Of a stretch of DNA of 64,000 bases, positions 35,880-48,231 are shown piece by piece. Under the pieces are notes generated by a model, which saw nothing but the letters and a program-made list of their open reading frames with translations, ran no database searches and was not told the origin of the DNA. Both the position numbers and the translations under genes were made by a program. The stretch lies in contig OX578138.1 of NCBI GenBank assembly GCA_951213105.1, positions 91,808,414 through 91,872,413 of the forward strand, written 5' to 3'. Positions within the stretch are counted from its first letter, which is position 1; each line of letters begins with the position of its first letter. This stretch comes from Amaurobius ferox. Taxonomy: Eukaryota; Arthropoda; Arachnida; Araneae; Amaurobiidae.

Positions 35880-36995
35880 GTGTTTTTACAAACAGGAGTT
35901 TATATCATAACCACTTTCTTAATAAAACGATCACAGTTGTTATAAACATTTCCTAATGTTTTTAGACGCATTAGCTTATATACAAATGAAAATCATAACA
36001 AAGTATTGTTTATTATATCACATTTAATGTTTTAAATCAGGATGCTTTTTAGATTTCCGGTTCCCTTCCTCTACTCTGCGTGCAAATAATTTAGATGCAG
36101 TAAATCTAATTGCAAGTAGATGCAGTAAATCTAATTGCAAGTAGATAAAGGCAAATATACGGATAGAAATATACTAACAGTGTTTATATTTATTCCTGAT
36201 GATGTATTCGTGAAACATTTACAGCCAGGATACCCTCTTAAACAGCTAAATGTGACACATAAGAAAAATATTAAAATAATCTTACACGCAATTCTGGTAT
36301 TTTGAGAAATTTCACAAAAATCATTAAAAATTACAATAAAGTAAAAGAAATGTCGAAATACGTAGTACATTCTTTAAAAAAAATAGTAGTGTCATCAAAA
36401 TTACAAAATTAAAAAAAAAACCAAAAATGATTTTCTTATGTTTATTCTAAATTCTACGTCGAAGCATGGGATTTCAATTGTTAATATATATATTGTAAAT
36501 GGTAATCTGCGGTCTACTTTTATTGGCATAGATAGCACAGAAGTGCTTTTTTATTTAGCATCACCTGCAAAGATCCAAATTATTAAACTTAAAATAAAAA
36601 CCTTTATAACGGACTCCATATATTGAGACAAATGATAATGCGTTAAAGTTTCTTCAGTTCTACAAAAATAATATGTAGAATCGAGAGAATTTAATAAAAG
36701 CAGTCACTGTTAGTAACGTGTTACTAACTGTGAGTAACGTGTTACTTAGGACTTATTTAATAAGAAAGAAATTTCCAAGTTACAATCAAAAGAGAGGGGT
36801 AGTTTTTCTAAACTTCCAAGTCAGATGATATCCTATTTTATTCTCATTATTCCTGCTAGAGGCGGTAATAAAGTAAAATAAATGGTACGATAATTGGTAA
36901 TTTTTACGCAGACATTTTCAACAAGTAACTGCGTGTAGGTAATTAAAATTAAGTGGAGCTGAAATCATATTTGTCATACCATAATCAATTAAGGA
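35880..36995. repeat. Triplicated unit, copy 1 (about 1.1 kb)
   Basis: Collinear with 36996-38010 and 39544-40545. Shared landmarks are 'TTAATAAAACGATCA', 'AAATCAGGAT', 'GCAAATAATTTA', 'AATTCTAAGTC/AATTCCAAGTC', 'ATTGATAGCACAGAAGTGCTT' and 'TTTTTACGCAGACATTT'. A 25 bp stretch (GATGCAGTAAATCTAATTGC...) is tandemly doubled at 36094-36144. A minus-strand 79-codon frame (36131-36370) has a hydrophobic, cysteine-containing stretch: IACKIILIFFLCVTFSCL. The same region translates in copies 2 and 3 but is broken in copy 2. Confidence 0.75.
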
Positions 36996-38017
36996 GTTTG
37001 TGGATTTTTATAATATAGAGAGATTCAAATAGGAATACCGTAACCACTTTTTTAATAAAACGATCAAAACCTTTTATAAACATATCATATACAGCGACCA
37101 TAACTGCTTATTAGAAGCATTAGCTTATATAAAAATGGAAATCATAACACAAAATATTTTACATTACATTATTTACAAAATTTTAAATCAGGATATTTTT
37201 AGTTCCGTTCCCTTTCCCTATCCTATGCGCAAATAATTTAAATAAAACAGGAGCAATAAAAAATTAATGTTGCGTAGATGAAAACAAATGTACGGATATA
37301 AATACAATAATTGCTTCTATTTTTTATTCCTGATGATGTATTCGTAAATTATTTACTGCAGGGATACTCTATTAAACAGCTAAATGTGACACCTAAGAAA
37401 CATATTAAATTAATGCTACAAGCAATCTTGTTATTTAATGAAATTTTGCAAAAATCATTAAAAATTGCAGTAAAATAAAAAATAAATATCCAAATACGTA
37501 ATATATTCTTTTAAAGAAATAGTATTGGATTGAAATCATGAAATTTAAAAAAGGAATCGGAAATAATTTTCTTATGTTTATTCAAAATTCCAAGTCAAGG
37601 CATGGGATTTTAATTGTCAATATGTATATTGTAAATGGAAATCTGAGGGGCGCTTTTATATACATTGATAGCACAAAAGTTATTTCTATTTACCATTATC
37701 TGCAAAGATTTAAATTATTAAACTTTAAAATGAAAACCCTTTACAACAGACTCAATATATTGAGACAAATGATAATGATCTAAACGTATCTTCAGTTTTA
37801 CAAAAATATTGCACAGGATCAATATAATTTAATAGAAGCAGCTAGAGGCACATTAACATGTTTTGCCATTAACTTCTCATGAAGGACTTATTTAATAAAG
37901 AAGATATTTCCAAATAACAATGAAAATTGATGGGTAGTTTTGATAAACTCAGATAAAGTCAGATGAGTTTCTATTTTATTCTCATTATTTCTGCTAGATT
38001 CGGTAATAAAGTAAAAA
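36996..38017. repeat. Triplicated unit, copy 2 (right end cut)
   Basis: Matches copy 1 from 'CCGTAACCACTTTTTTAATA' to 'TTCTGCTAGATTCGGTAATAA', then stops at the family A insertion. The plus-strand frame at 37538-37783 is shared in part with copies 1 and 3 (QNSKSRHGILIVNMYIVNGN), but the frame is short and not recognisable. Confidence 0.75.
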
Positions 38018-39306
38018 GTCTGATGTGTGCAACACATGCCTTTCCTTATATAATGCAATGAATTTACTACTTTTACAGTCGAAAATAATATATATTTATA
38101 GACGCTGTGTTTTTTTCGTTGAATTGTACATTTGGCGATTTTCCGGATGACAACATGTAAAACTATCTCAAAATACTCAATAACCTTATATTTTGCGCAA
38201 CTCTACATAAATAGTCATCAATATTGATAACATCCTCAATAAGCGATATAGTCCATATATTAAAATTCCTTAATAATTACGTCATCAATTAGGCGTAATT
38301 TTCATTAATTTAACGTCATTTCTTGCAATTTTGACGATATTTTTGTTAGTCTGGGGCGAACTATCGCCAAGTTTAAAATATTTTGCTAAATTATTCGCTG
38401 AGTATTCCAAATGCATCGCCAAGTGTTACAGGCAAAAGGAGAGAAGGATAATTTTTATATACTAGAAGGTATGCCCGACATATGACGGAAATCAGAATTT
38501 AGGAGACATACTTCAAATTTGGAGTCATTTTTATCAATTTGTCGAAAGTTTTGTCATTTTACCAACACTTAAAATAGTCGCCAAGTTGCCGACACCCCGC
38601 TAAATTTCTCGAGAAATGTGTTATTCTTATAGTCTACTCTTATGGTATTTCCAAGATTTTGAAATTGCATCATCTAATCGTCATTCTTATTGATTTAGCG
38701 TCATTTTTATTAGTTTGGCGACATTTTCGTTAATGTAGCAACATTTTAAAAGTCGCCAAGTTGGCGACATTTCGCCAAAATCTCGCCGAGCGTTATGGAC
38801 GGAGATACAAGTTATTCTTGTAGCAGATACATGACTATTAGCGTCCAAATACAAAAATATTACCTAAATTATCTTTTCATATGAATGGAACTAACTAAAT
38901 CCACGGGAATGATGTCACCAAATTTATCGCATAATTTCACTTATGCAAAGTGAACAAACAGATTTTGCAATAGGTAATATTTTTTTATTTTATATGATTT
39001 TTGATAATTTTCTTGAAAAATTTAAAATATCTCGAGAACGGTTCAAGCTATATTTCTAAAATTTATCACAATCGTTTTCTAATGAAAAATTACTTAAGAA
39101 ATGACTATTTGCCTAACTTTATTATTTTTTTTAATTTATTGATGATTTCTTTCGAAATTTCACTCGAAAATTTAGAGGGAGGGTGGCTTACATTCGAATG
39201 CATATAAAAACAATAGGCTTCCAGTATTCATGGATTGTAATATTTGTACCAAATTTCGTTAGAACTGGTCCATGTGTTCGTAAGTTATCGTCTTCACAGA
39301 CTCACT

Positions 39307-39348
<42 letters not shown>

Positions 39349-39543
39349 TACTTTCACACACACACACACACTTTCACACGCATATACTCATGCACACAAG
39401 CGCACATACACATATTATCTCAAAAACTTCTGATTTGTGTTCAGTGATGCTTGAAACGTGCCCCTTTCCCGTCGAAAACTCGAATACGAATTTTCGACCC
39501 CGTCACACAATGCTTTCCTTATACATTATAAACAAAGTAAAAA
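38018..39543 (+). repeat. Family A hairpin-ended repeat, long form (copy A3)
   Basis: Starts TCTGATGTGTGCAACACATG, ends AACAAAGTAAAAAT. About 500 bp longer than A1 and A4. The extra 5' part contains 'GGATGACAACATGTAAAAC', also found inverted at 60470-60500. Repeated 'CGCCAAGTTG' phrases are internal. (CA)n with TTTCAC breaks occurs at 39307-39410. It sits between triplicated-unit copies 2 and 3. Confidence 0.75.
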
Positions 39544-40545
39544 TGAAAATCATAACACAAAATATTTTACATTATATTATATTCAAAATTTTAAATCAGG
39601 ATGTTTTTTAGTTTTCCTGTTCCCTTTCTCTATCCTACGCGCAAATAATTTAGATAGAGTAGGCGCAGTAAAAAATGGTGCGTAGATAAAAGCAAATGTA
39701 CGGATATATATACAATAACAATATTTTTTTTTAGTCCTGGATATGTATTCGTAAAATATTTACTCCAAGGATACCCAATTATACAGCTAAATATGACACA
39801 TAAGAAATATATTAAAATAATGCTACAAGCAATTCTGGTATTTTGAGAAATTTCACAAAATTCATTAAAATTGCAGTAACATAAAACAAAATATCGAAAT
39901 ACGTAATGCATTCTTTTAAAGAAATAGTATTGGATTGAATTCACAAAATAAAAAAAGAAATCGGAAATAATACTCTTATGTTTATACAAAATTCTAAGTC
40001 TAGACATGGGATTTTAATTGTCGATATGTATATTGTAAAGGGCAATCGCAGGCGCGCTGGTACATACATTGATAGCACAGAAGTGCTTTTTATGTACCAT
40101 CACCTGCAAAGATCTAAATTATTAAACTTTAAAATAAAAACACCCTTACAACGGACTCAATATATTGAGACAAATGATAATGTTCTAAACTGGTCTTCAG
40201 TTTTCCAAAAATAATGCATAGGATCAAGACAATTTAATAGAAGCAGCTAGAGGCATTACCATGTTCTGCTATTAACTTCTCATGTGAAGGACTTATTTTA
40301 TAAAGAAGACATTTCCAAATAACAATGGAAAGAGATGGGTAGTTTTAATAAACTCAGATAAAGTCAAATGGGTTCCTATTTTATTCGCGTTATTTCTGCT
40401 AGAGTTGGTAATAAAGTAAAATGTATGGTACATTGATCCCTAATTTTTACGCAGACATTTCCAGCAAGTATCTGCCTGTATGTAATTAAAATTAAGTGAA
40501 GCGTGGTTCAACGCGAATATGTCATATCATAATCAATTTCTAGGT
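39544..40545. repeat. Triplicated unit, copy 3 (left end cut)
   Basis: Resumes at 'AAAATCATAACACAAAATAT' and runs to 'CATATCATAATCAATTTCT'. The minus-strand frame over 39640-40007 carries the equivalent hydrophobic stretch (IACSIILIYFLCVIFSCIIG). No splice sites or start were found that would make this a supported gene. Confidence 0.75.
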
Positions 40546-40599
40546 TTCTTCTTTTTCAAATGTTACAGGAAAATATTTTAAAATCGTTGGTTCGAATGA

Positions 40600-41030
40600 T
40601 TACACTTATAACGTGTTACCCCTCATTTTAAAGCACTTGTAAAATCTTTGGTGTGACACCATACCTGAAAATGTTTCCTCGAGGGTAAAGTTTTCTCTTC
40701 GAACACAAATAACGACAATTTATCTCTTCAATGAATGAAACTATTAGGTATCCATATATATGAGCAGATATATCAATAAATTTCAAAGTTTCAGTTCCAA
40801 TTTTTAAAATTCTATCTAGTTCTATATTATTTCATAACAAAGCCGAATATAAAGCTTCGCGAAAAGCCATAAATACTTGTGGCAGCTCTCGTCTACACAA
40901 AAAATCGACCACAGACAAATGTGCAGACAGACAGATAGACAGGCAGACGGGCAGCACTCCAAAATAGCCGAAACATATTCTAGAGTTCTTAAAACATATA
41001 CTGTAATCAAAATCATGAATTCGGAAAACA
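40600..41030 (+). repeat. Family E repeat (copy E2)
   Basis: Uninterrupted relative of 15795-17205: 'AACGTGTTACCCCTC', 'AAAGCTTCGCGAAAAGCC', 'AAAATCGACCACAGAC', then a GACAGACAGATAGACAGG tract. No coding. Confidence 0.6.
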
Positions 41031-41201
41031 ATATTTTCCCAATACTGCATAGTATGAGAAAATAAAAAAAATATTGTAAAAGTATATGCAAAGCAAAGTT
41101 TCTTGAAATAAACACTTATAGATATTAAAGCAAACCAAATTAGAAAGTTCTAATAAAACCTACTTTTTTTAAGTACATTGAATCTGAATTACAACTGCAA
41201 A

Positions 41202-41936
41202 AATCTGATGTGGGCAGCACATGACTTTCCCTGCAGACTTATATTCACGTTCTCTTTATTTTAATTAAATTTAATTTACTTTTAATTCAATTTTCGTTCT
41301 CATTTGATAACTGGACTTATTTTCAAAGGTGGCGTAGAGAAAATACGAAAAAACTAAAATATCTCGAAAACGTCTAGTCCGAGAGAAATGCGGTTTCTCT
41401 TATTCTTTTCTTCGTTAAAAAATGCGTATTAAATAAGCACTTAATGGATATATTTGAGCATATGTAGTTTTTATATTAGATTTTTGCAATTTTTGCGGGA
41501 CATTTTGCAATAAAAGGCAGGTTATTTTTTCCGAATCGCACCAATATCTAATGTCACACAATTGAACTTATCTACCGACTTTTGTGAAATTCGGTTTATT
41601 AGTTTTTAAGCTAGTGTGGATACTGACTTTTGCGGACTATTTCGCAAAAAAGGCAGGTTCTTTTATCCCGAATCGTACCCAAGACTTATCAAAACCAGAT
41701 TCGCCAATGAAATTCGGTCCATCAGTTTTTAGTTAGAGTGGATACAAAATCTGCATAGACAGACAGACACACTGCGGACACACTGACACACACACAGGCG
41801 TCACGCTAAAAATAGTTTTTTTCGAATTCTACAGGTCTCGAAACGTGTAGATCCGTCGAAAACTCGAGTTGCGATTTTCCACATAATTCCAATACTTTAC
41901 CTATACATTACCATGTATTGTAGGGAAAGTAAAAAT
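41202..41936 (+). repeat. Family B repeat, complete copy (B4)
   Basis: Starts TCTGATGTGGGCAGCACATG, whose ATGTG/CACAT arms can pair, and ends GTAGGGAAAGTAAAAAT. The 3' terminus folds ATACAT/ATGTAT around TACC. Opposite orientation to 28297-29079 and collinear with it throughout, including the internal duplication. Confidence 0.8.
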
Positions 41937-42642
41937 AAGCTAATTAATATTTTATACCCTTCAAAACGTATTATTATTTGCAATTTGATAAAATTGTTAT
42001 GCATGTATATTTTTCCTTTTCTATCTTAAACTTTATTAAATTATGAACCTCTATATATACTTAATAACATTTCAGAGATGCATTTTTAAATCCTCAGATT
42101 TGCATTTTCCCTTTCTAAGTGGTAGGAAAGCTCCATTTATACGTCTTGCAAGGGATCAATGAAAACTGCGTAACTCTAAAATTGCATAATGAATATGTGC
42201 ATTATGTGCTATAAATTTACATCAATAGCCGTTTGTAAAAACACCATTTCTCTATTATATACTTTCAATGATTATATTATATTTATTTCTTAATTTTATT
42301 TTTTATAGAGAGTTTGGAACACATAGTAACGGGCATTACGTTCTTTGAAATTTCTTAATAGCATTTAATTGCAATTGCAATGTTTTTAATTTAAGGTGAA
42401 GGAAATTAGGTAAGCGACTGCCATTTAGTAGGTGACATTTGTATAAAAAAACTCTACACTTTCTTATGCACCCCCGTGAAGAAAAGATCCAACCATATAC
42501 AAATTTCACTGTAGATAGATAACATTAATAGAAAGTTTGACATTCTTAAAACAGAAATTCTTTAAGATAGTACGAAACATATTTACTCATTTAAGTAACT
42601 TCATATTGACTATTGTTCATTCCTTAAAATGTCCATTAAATT

Positions 42643-42645
<3 letters not shown>
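41937..42645. other. AT-rich non-coding stretch
   Basis: No gene or repeat recognised. Confidence 0.35.

Positions 42646-42684
<39 letters not shown>
42646..42684. repeat. (TA)n microsatellite
   Basis: About 19 TA units. Confidence 0.95.
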
Positions 42685-42686
<2 letters not shown>

Positions 42687-43053
42687 CTGCATTGCTCTTA
42701 CCTAAATACCGAGGGTTCCGGCGGTGTGCTCATCCAGCCTCATTTAGTTCAACCACACGCGATCTTTGAAACTCCTTCATATGCTCGTAGTTCGCCGGCT
42801 AGGCATTGTTACAATGAAGATACGTAAACGCAATCGAAATTCACCGCATGTTTTATTCCTGAAAGCGAGATTCGCTCCTTATATACACCACCATGGTGCT
42901 CAATTTTTGAGTGCGCTGTAGTTTCGACTATTCATTTATTGGCTGTGAATTTTTGATCATTTGCATATTCGGTCGAAAGATGTTTGCATGTACAGTTTCA
43001 TTACTTATCGCATTATTTTGCAGTGTTCGTCGATTTTTTTATCTTAGAGTGTA

Positions 43054-43057
<4 letters not shown>
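42685..43057. other. Moderate-GC stretch between two (TA)n tracts, unassigned
   Basis: About 370 bp with GC content above its surroundings, bounded on both sides by (TA)n. Given that four other TA-bracketed blocks here are transposons, it may be another TIR element. However, its ends (TTGCTGCATTGCTC and TTAGAGTGTAGAA) do not match each other convincingly. No coding frame recognised. Confidence 0.35.

Positions 43058-43099
<42 letters not shown>
43056..43099. repeat. (TA)n microsatellite
   Basis: About 20 TA units then GTATATATG, abutting the foldback element. Confidence 0.95.
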
Positions 43100-44008
43100 G
43101 ATGTGCCAAAAACATTTACCTCCGGTTTTATTCCTTAAATATTGATCTTAGACATATCTATTAAATTACAAATTTGCTTAAGAAAAGGTACATAATTTTA
43201 TGAAATCGATTAAAATTTTCAAGGGAATGAAGTTTTAAGAAATACAAAATTAAAACTTTTATACCGCCCCCGTACAAAATCATTTCCAATGAGTAAAATA
43301 TGCCCCATACGCTAATAAGATGATGTACAAATTTATAGCACGTTATCATAAAAATTCCCAGAGATATGAAAAAGCAAAAATGCTGACTTAAACCGCTTTT
43401 CGATGCATCGACTTGGGCTCTCAGAAGGGAAAAATCATGTCGGCAGATCGCGTTTCAGGGATCATACACAAATTACGAAAGAAAAACTATGTTTACATAA
43501 ATAAATAATAGTTTTACTATTTATTGGTACAAACGTATTTACACTGTGTAGAAATAATAACTTTGCACTAAGATTACAAAAGTTGTTCAAAATGTTTTCC
43601 ATGCATACCAAAGATCCATTAAAGATAAAGGCAGATATCATTTGCCTATGTTTCATTTCTGCGCTGCGTCATTTTGCACTCTTGTTGTAAACATTTACAT
43701 TTTAATTTGTAATTAATCCCTCACCAACTTTGTTAAACATATCTCTGGGACTTTTTATGACTAAATGCTGAAATTTCGTATATCACCTTATTAGTGTATG
43801 GGTCACATTTTACTCATTGGAAATGTTTTTGTACGGGGTCCGTATAAAAATTTAAATTTTGCATTTCTTCAAATTTAATCCCCTGAAAATGTTTATCGAT
43901 TTCATAAAAAAATTCTGTAGCTTTTTTTACGCAACTTTGTAATGTATTATACATGTCTAAGATCAATATTTAAGGAATAAAAGCCGAGGTCAATGTTTTT
44001 GAGGCACC

Positions 44009-44011
<3 letters not shown>
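43100..44011. mobile_element. Long-TIR MITE, about 910 bp
   Basis: The left end is ATGTGCCAAAAACATTTACC; the right end inverted is CAGGGTGCCTCAAAAACATT. Inverted arms run about 275 bp (43100-43375 and 43735-44011). 'ATTCCTTAAATATTGATCTT' near the left end pairs with AAGATCAATATTTAAGGAAT on the right. The loop of about 360 bp has no recognisable gene. (TA)n tracts flank both sides. CAGGGTG-type ends and TA flanks point to a Tc1/mariner-type non-autonomous element. Confidence 0.85.

Positions 44012-44063
<52 letters not shown>
44012..44063. repeat. (TA)n microsatellite
   Basis: About 26 TA units. Confidence 0.97.
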
Positions 44064-44067
<4 letters not shown>

Positions 44068-44089
44068 ATATTTCCCCCTCTTTTTTCTA

Positions 44090-44460
44090 TATGGCTTTTT
44101 TAAAAATATCTGAAATATTCCTAAAATTGCATTTCTGACATGAAAGCGAATTCATGAATATTTAGGTATTTTTGAATAAATAAGAAACCGTCACTTATAT
44201 TAATATTTATATGCCTAAGGAAAAATGCACCGCTCATGTGTACTTTCTTTCATTCAGGTACACAGTTGCATTTTTTCCGTTTCTGTATTCGCGTCTATTT
44301 GAAATGTTTATTAGAAAGCATAAAAGCATTGGGGTCTCCTTCAGGGACTTTGGAACAGAAAATGAAACATTAGCTTGTTACGAAGTATTTGCCTTACTTT
44401 TAAATATTTCATCCAAAATTCAATCATTGAGGATGGACTATAACAGCTATATCCGCTGAC
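44090..44460. repeat. Diverged duplicate of 48585-48930
   Basis: Shares 'CATGAATATTTAGGTATTTTTGAA' in parts, 'GATATTAATATTTAT' and 'GGAAAAATGCA' phrases with the second copy. An 82-codon frame at 44211-44459 corresponds only loosely to one at 48684-48893, so coding is not supported. Confidence 0.55.
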
Positions 44461-44839
44461 AGAATATTTCACTAATTTTAATAGCATTATAATATCTCAA
44501 ATAATTACTATTTATGTTAATACGTAAGTTGGTTCTATATACACAGTTTTACCCATTACATTTATTATCTTAGGATATCTATATGAACTACCAATTGTTA
44601 TTTAAATGTTCTATATGATCATAACGCATATACACATCATGCTATATGTTCTGTTTTAATTAATTAAAACAGAACGTATCATATAATGTACTGCATTCAG
44701 CGTACTCCATAAACAGTTTACTGTATTTAAAGCAGACATGTTTTAAATATAAAAATGCTGTTTTCATATACATATAACAATATATTTTTTATAAACGAAA
44801 CTTTATTAATTAAATTGTGTGACAATAATGATAGATAAT

Positions 44840-45570
44840 TGATGCAACAAAATTTCGTCGTATACACTTAAATGACGATCATGGCCACGTTGTTACTTTC
44901 TATATAGTTTCTTTATCAAAATATGGTATGATAAATGTATTGCTTCATTGAAAAAATTGAATTCCAAATTTTTATAGAATAAAACTTCATGCAAAGTTTG
45001 ATGACAATCATTATCACATTGATACTTTCTATTTCTTGATTCATACTATAAGATATAAAGAATGTATTTAATGTAAAGAATGTATTGAATGTAAAGAATG
45101 TATTGAATGTAAAGAAAATGCATTGAATGTAAAGAATGTATTTTCATAGAACAAAATTTCATCATATATAATTCGATAACGACTTTGATCACATTGTTAC
45201 TTTCAATTTTTCATTTTGGTATAAAGAAAGTATTGCTGCTCCTGAAAATTTCGAATTCGAAATTTTGAAAGGCATAACCTTTATCATATATGTAACATTG
45301 ACAAACATGATGATGATGACAAACATGATGACAAACATGATTACGTTGTTACTTTCTGTAGTTTTATTTAATCGTTCTATGGTATTGAAAATGTTTAATT
45401 GCTTCGAAAATTTTAAATTCGAAACTCCCATCGAATACAATTGGTACACTTGATGTAAACATTGATGGTAATCATCAAATTTGGTAAATTTGATGATAGT
45501 CATCACATTGGCACTTTTCATGTTTTACTTTACCATACTGAGTTATACAGAAATATTTGTTTCATTATAA
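44840..45570. repeat. Degenerate tandem repeat, about 110-150 bp units, with an 18 bp minisatellite
   Basis: 'CACGTTGTTACTTTCTAT', 'CACATTGATACTTTCTAT', 'CACATTGTTACTTTCAAT' and 'TACGTTGTTACTTTCTGT' recur at about 44890, 45015, 45192 and 45343. Each is followed by a 'TATGGTAT...AATGT...TTGCTTC' type segment. At 45055-45145 the phrase GAATGTAAAGAATGTATT is locally repeated four to five times. Confidence 0.7.
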
Positions 45571-45659
45571 ATATTGAAATCCACATTTTGATGATAAGCA
45601 CATTGAAAGATTTCCTAAACACAATACAAACACTTTTATAAGTACGTCCAGTTGAGCGC

Positions 45660-45735
45660 ACACACGCGCGTGCATGTGTGCGTGCGTGTGTGTGTGTGCG
45701 TGCGTGCGTGCATGTGTTGTGTGTGTGGTGTAGAT
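45660..45735. repeat. (CA/GT)n-rich microsatellite
   Basis: CACACACGCGCGTGCATGTG followed by GTGTGTGCGTGC repeats. Confidence 0.9.
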
Positions 45736-45999
45736 ATGATGAACTAAGAATCCAAGCACTTACTGTTATGAAATTTTATGTATAAATACATTATATGTAA
45801 ATGCAAAAAACTAGTACTAGATAGAATAAGAAAGAGTTTTTATTCAAGCTTGAAATTTTCAATATTTCAGATTTTCATAGTATTTTTACTGTAATAAATA
45901 ATGGTAATTCCTCTTACAATTATAGTAGTATGTATATAATTGTCTAATGTGTTTCTGTCTTTCTATACCCTTCAATAGCGGCCACCCGTTGACCCAGAA

Positions 46000-46480
46000 G
46001 TCTGAATTTTTGTACACTTATAGTATCAACCCCCTTGATAAAGTCAAAATATTTTCCCCCTCCCATTGGGAGGAGAAAAAAATATCTTTCTGATGCTTCA
46101 GAAAAGACCGTGTTACCTATAATAACGAATATTTCTGCACCTATAGTATCGTCCACGAGAGATATATTATATTTCAGAGTCCACCTTTTGGAGACTGAGA
46201 ACTTAGTGAGGGGGAGGGTTCGAAAAGTTTTCCGAGGACCTCAACAGGACTCCAGATGATGTAAGCTAAATTTTTGCACAGTTATAGAGACAGAAAGATT
46301 TCAGATTTCCTTTCTGTGGAAATTCGAAATTCGAATGGAAAGTGGAAATTCGAAATGGACCGGCAATTTTTTCTGCATCCTCAAGAAGCTTACAGAGATC
46401 AAGAAAACTTAAACTTTGCATACCTATAATATCGATCACGGGATGTAACGTTACTTGGTCAATTTTGATTAAGTCAACAG
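46000..46480. repeat. Degenerate tandem repeat, about 120-150 bp x 4
   Basis: The phrase 'TTTGTACACTTATAGTATC' (46012) has relatives at about 46134 (TCTGCACCTATAGTATCG), 46272 (TTTGCACAGTTATAGAGA) and 46416 (TTTGCATACCTATAATATCG). The spacings are about 122, 138 and 144. It ends against the family C copy at 46485. Confidence 0.6.
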
Positions 46481-46484
46481 TTTT

Positions 46485-46529
46485 TAACACTTTACAACAA
46501 AGTTGAAAAGTGTTTATGACTTTGTTCAT

Positions 46530-46560
<31 letters not shown>

Positions 46561-46976
46561 GTCTGTCTGTCCGTTAGCACGATAACTGCCGTAAAAATGA
46601 CTTAATCAAAATGAAATTTTAGTATGTTGTTCAGACTGTCTGTAGAACCTATGGGAATATAAATGAATAATATCACCCAATTAGTTTTGGATTGAACCCG
46701 GGTCGAAAAAATGAAATACATTGAGCCCTATGGGACCTAATTTTTCAAACATTTTTCAAGCGGATTTAAAATTCACAAATTGCTTCGAAAATTTTAGGTA
46801 ATATTCAAATTGCTCCATAAAATATATAAAAAAAAAATTCAGCGAAATATGTTCAGTAGTTTTTTAAATAAAAATTAAAATAATAATTACACCTCTTATA
46901 TGAAACGATCACGTGACCATGATATGAAACGATCACATGACCCACTTCAAAATGATATATGGCATCCATCTTGTTG
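46485..46976 (-). repeat. Family C repeat, 3' part (copy C5)
   Basis: Inverted copy with (GTCT)n at 46532-46572, AACCCGGGT at about 46696, and the CACGTGACC motif at about 46910. Homology stops near 46976. Confidence 0.75.
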
Positions 46977-47465
46977 ACTCTTAACGCCATATATTGTTAA
47001 ACAAAATAAACACAACGAAATGTACAACTTAATATTTTTGGTATGTTGGTCTAACTGCATTTGATGGGCTTAAATACTGTGAAAAATTAATAATTTTAGT
47101 TAGTCAATCAATGTTAATGTTAACACAATTGTTTATAAAGATGATAAGATATAATAATGATAAGCTAAATTAAACTTTTTAGCTATTTTTTGGAATCCAT
47201 AATGTGTTCTCAACTTAAATTCTAAATATATTCAAAGAACAATATATGTAAGAATTATATTCAAAGAATAATATACATATTTTTTTCATATTTATAAGTT
47301 AAGCAGAAATACATACTGTGTTGGCTAAATATACGAACAAATGGAGTGTCTTAATCATCTATACTGCTGACACTTTTGTAAATCTGAAAAATGTGGCTCT
47401 TTTTATAAATATGATTTTGATGAGATATATCTTATGCAGTCTACTTAAACGAGAAAAGATGAGGA
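46977..47465. other. AT-rich non-coding stretch
   Basis: No gene or repeat recognised. Confidence 0.35.
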
Positions 47466-47469
47466 TTTA

Positions 47470-47515
47470 GCTACATTAGCTCAATGATTACAGCATCTGT
47501 AGGCCACGCTTGACT
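47470..47515 (+). repeat. Possible tRNA-like SINE fragment
   Basis: ATTAGCTCAATGATTACAGC resembles a pol III A box and D arm. No B box was found downstream, so this is weak. Confidence 0.3.
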
Positions 47516-47767
47516 TTCAGCTGGACAGCGCAGCTTTTAAAATTGTGTCCGAAAGAGTTAAAACTTCAATTTAGATGCAATGATGATGGTGGGCAGAGTG
47601 GACCTTGTCAATTATCTATACAGTTTCAACATTACAACAACATATGATGCGAGGCTAGATAATAAACAAGCAGGAAATACGGCGTTGATCGTTCAGATCG
47701 TCAATTGTACGCCGATCTGGCTTCAGAGTGAGGATAATATTGAGTACATTCCAACTAGAATAAATTG

Positions 47768-47860
47768 GCATCCTGTAGCAGTAGCTCAGTGGTTAGAGCA
47801 TCACCTGACTAGTTTGAAGATTCACAGTCTGATCATCGTTTGGGAGGTTGGGACAATGTG
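47768..47860 (+). repeat. tRNA-like SINE fragment
   Basis: AGTAGCTCAGTGGTTAGAGC is a good A box and D arm. The following anticodon-like region is recognisable (ATCACCTGACTAG), but the T arm is degenerate (TTCACAGTCTGATC). Not a functional tRNA gene. Confidence 0.55.
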
Positions 47861-48011
47861 ACATTTACAAATTGGCCAAACGAATAAAAACCTGTAGTAC
47901 AAAAAAGCAAACCTGAAGAAAATTGGTATCTAAAGAAAATTTTCGGTGTCCACTTCGAGAATCACAACTTGAAATTTGATTCCAAAACCTCAGCATTAAA
48001 GCTACTGAATA

Positions 48012-48231
48012 CTATTAAAAATAAACATTTTCTGATTGACCAAGTTTGTCTAAGAGGGGTCGTACAAAAATTAAAAAATTGTAACTTTTTGAAAATCAAT
48101 GGGAGGACAATTTCATTAACGTAGACTTATTTCCTACCTTACTTTCAACATTTTTGCAATTTACACTGCCCACTTAGTATTTCCAACAGGTAACGAATTA
48201 AAGCTATTTTCAATCTTTTTGGGACACCCTG
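48012..48231. mobile_element. Family D TIR element, right-end fragment
   Basis: Matches 29940-30158: 'TGATTGACCAA', 'TTTGTCTAAG', 'CCTACCTTACTTTCAA', ending TTTTTGGGACACCCTG next to TA. The left part is missing. Confidence 0.65.

Noticed and set aside
35880..40545. A tandem gene cluster for small secreted peptides, based on the hydrophobic minus-strand frames.
   Set aside because: One of the three copies has a stop in the segment, no start/splice sites are convincing, and similarity extends equally through non-coding parts. Kept only as a finding to test.
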